Part shown: piece by piece, positions 63,440 through 64,000 of the stretch | How positions within the stretch are numbered: position 1 is the stretch's first letter | Layout of the letters: the number at the start of each line of letters is the position of its first letter | Assembly: GCF_000372825.1 (NCBI RefSeq) | Contig: NZ_KB910516.1 | Location: forward strand, 3,983,147 to 4,047,146 | Direction: 5' to 3' | DNA from: Methylobacterium sp. 77 | GTDB lineage: Bacteria > Pseudomonadota > Alphaproteobacteria > Rhizobiales > Beijerinckiaceae | DNA length: 64,000 nt | Position numbers and translations under genes: made by a program | Notes under the pieces: model-generated | Databases searched by the model: none | The model's input: the letters and a program-made list of their open reading frames with translations, nothing else | What the model was told of the DNA's origin: nothing

Positions 63440-64000
63440 GTGGACCACGACGATAGCAGCGCGGGCATCGAGGCAGACCGGCGTACGGCCCTCGCGCGCT
63501 ACGGCATCCTCGACACCGAGACCGAGGCCGATTTCGACGACATCGTGAAGGCGGCGTCGGCAGCCTGCAATGTCCCAATCTCGCTGATCTCCCTGCTCGA
63601 TGGAAACCGGCAGTGGTTCAAGGCCGAGACGGGGTTCGGCCAGCGGGAGACGCCGATCTCCTCCTCGATCTGCATGCATGCGGTCCGCGAGCAGGACCCC
63701 GTCTTCGTGATCCCCGATACGACACGTGACGAGCGAACCTCATCGAATCCCCTGGTTACCGGCGATTCGCACGTGCGCTTCTACGCTGGCGTGCCGCTGC
63801 TGACGGCGGAGGGCGTCCCTCTCGGGACACTCTGCGTCCTGGATACCAAGCCGAACAGCCTGACGCCGGCGCAGTCGCTCATCCTGCGGACGTTGGCCAA
63901 GCAGGTGATGACCCTGCTCGACCTGCGCCGCGCCCTTCAGGATCGGCGCGAAAGCGACCGGCTCAACAAGGCGATCCTGGAGAGCGCGGTCGATTACGGG
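63440..64000 (+). CDS. GAF-domain sensor protein, probably histidine kinase (partial, runs off the window)
   Basis: 187 residues are visible without a stop. Start is GTG 63440 after AGGAAG. Residues about 12-165 form a GAF domain of the two-component type that begins RRTALARYGILDTETEADFD, with NVPISLISLLDGNRQWFKAE, SSSICMHAVREQDPVFVIPD and FYAGVPLLTAEGVPLGTLCV. The last residues (LNKAILESAVDYG) begin what looks like a PAS domain, so a sensory kinase, probably of the HWE/HisKA_2 or GGDEF class, is likely. The output domain lies outside. Confidence 0.85.
   Translation, partial: MDHDDSSAGIEADRRTALARYGILDTETEADFDDIVKAASAACNVPISLISLLDGNRQWFKAETGFGQRETPISSSICMHAVREQDPVFVIPDTTRDERTSSNPLVTGDSHVRFYAGVPLLTAEGVPLGTLCVLDTKPNSLTPAQSLILRTLAKQVMTLLDLRRALQDRRESDRLNKAILESAVDYG

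Overview
The window is GC-rich alphaproteobacterial chromosome. Its gene content (kdp, dctBD/dctA, an N-methylglutamate cluster, PdxR/MocR and GlxA-type regulators, many conserved small hypotheticals) points to a methylotroph of the Methylobacteriaceae, most likely Methylobacterium or a close relative. The genus is inferred from gene content and composition; I ran no search. I saw no rRNA, tRNA, CRISPR array or intact insertion sequence.

Layout. 1-5.1 kb: the tail of a membrane protein, a small cupin, a 947-residue RTX exoprotein with a non-RTX helical N-terminus, an AraC regulator and a truncated second copy of the cupin start. 5.3-9.3 kb: L-lactate module (GntR regulator, lctP, lldD) with a perfect operator palindrome and a long hairpin in the lctP leader. 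9.5-12.5 kb: MocR regulator divergent from a PaiB-like flavoprotein and a GNAT acetyltransferase. 12.7-13.1 kb: a small unknown gene whose ribosome-binding site can pair with an upstream anti-SD. 13.7-22.2 kb: kdp potassium-uptake operon (small ORF, kdpF, kdpA, small ORF, kdpB, kdpC, kdpD, kdpE). 22.1-29.6 kb: mixed housekeeping and hypothetical genes: outer-membrane protein, UvsE-like endonuclease, an HdeD/permuted-papain fusion, a serine hydrolase, an SMR transporter and two small secreted proteins. 29.7-34.7 kb: C4-dicarboxylate regulon, dctB-dctD divergent from dctA, with a sigma-54 promoter and tandem DctD-type dyads. 34.8-35.6 kb: TSUP permease.

35.7-39.8 kb holds the most notable system. 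Two paralogous glycine-zipper peptides with double-glycine leaders sit directly upstream of a HlyD-type adaptor and an ABC exporter that carries an intact C39 peptidase triad. This is a class II microcin-like export locus without an obvious immunity gene. An AT-rich gap, an AraC regulator and a stand-alone ABC exporter (41.9-43.8 kb) follow on the other strand.

44.2-45.4 kb: a lower-GC two-gene unit (winged-helix protein plus nucleotidyltransferase, 4-base overlap, repeat operator) that looks like a toxin-antitoxin or defence pair. 45.7-51.1 kb: MepA, small conserved proteins, MsrA, a HAD phosphatase. 51.3-63.0 kb: complete N-methylglutamate pathway for methylamine use: GlxA-type regulator, mgdABCD (N-methylglutamate dehydrogenase), an XRE-cupin regulator, mgsABC (N-methylglutamate synthase) and gmaS (gamma-glutamylmethylamide synthetase). 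The window ends inside a GAF-domain sensor protein.
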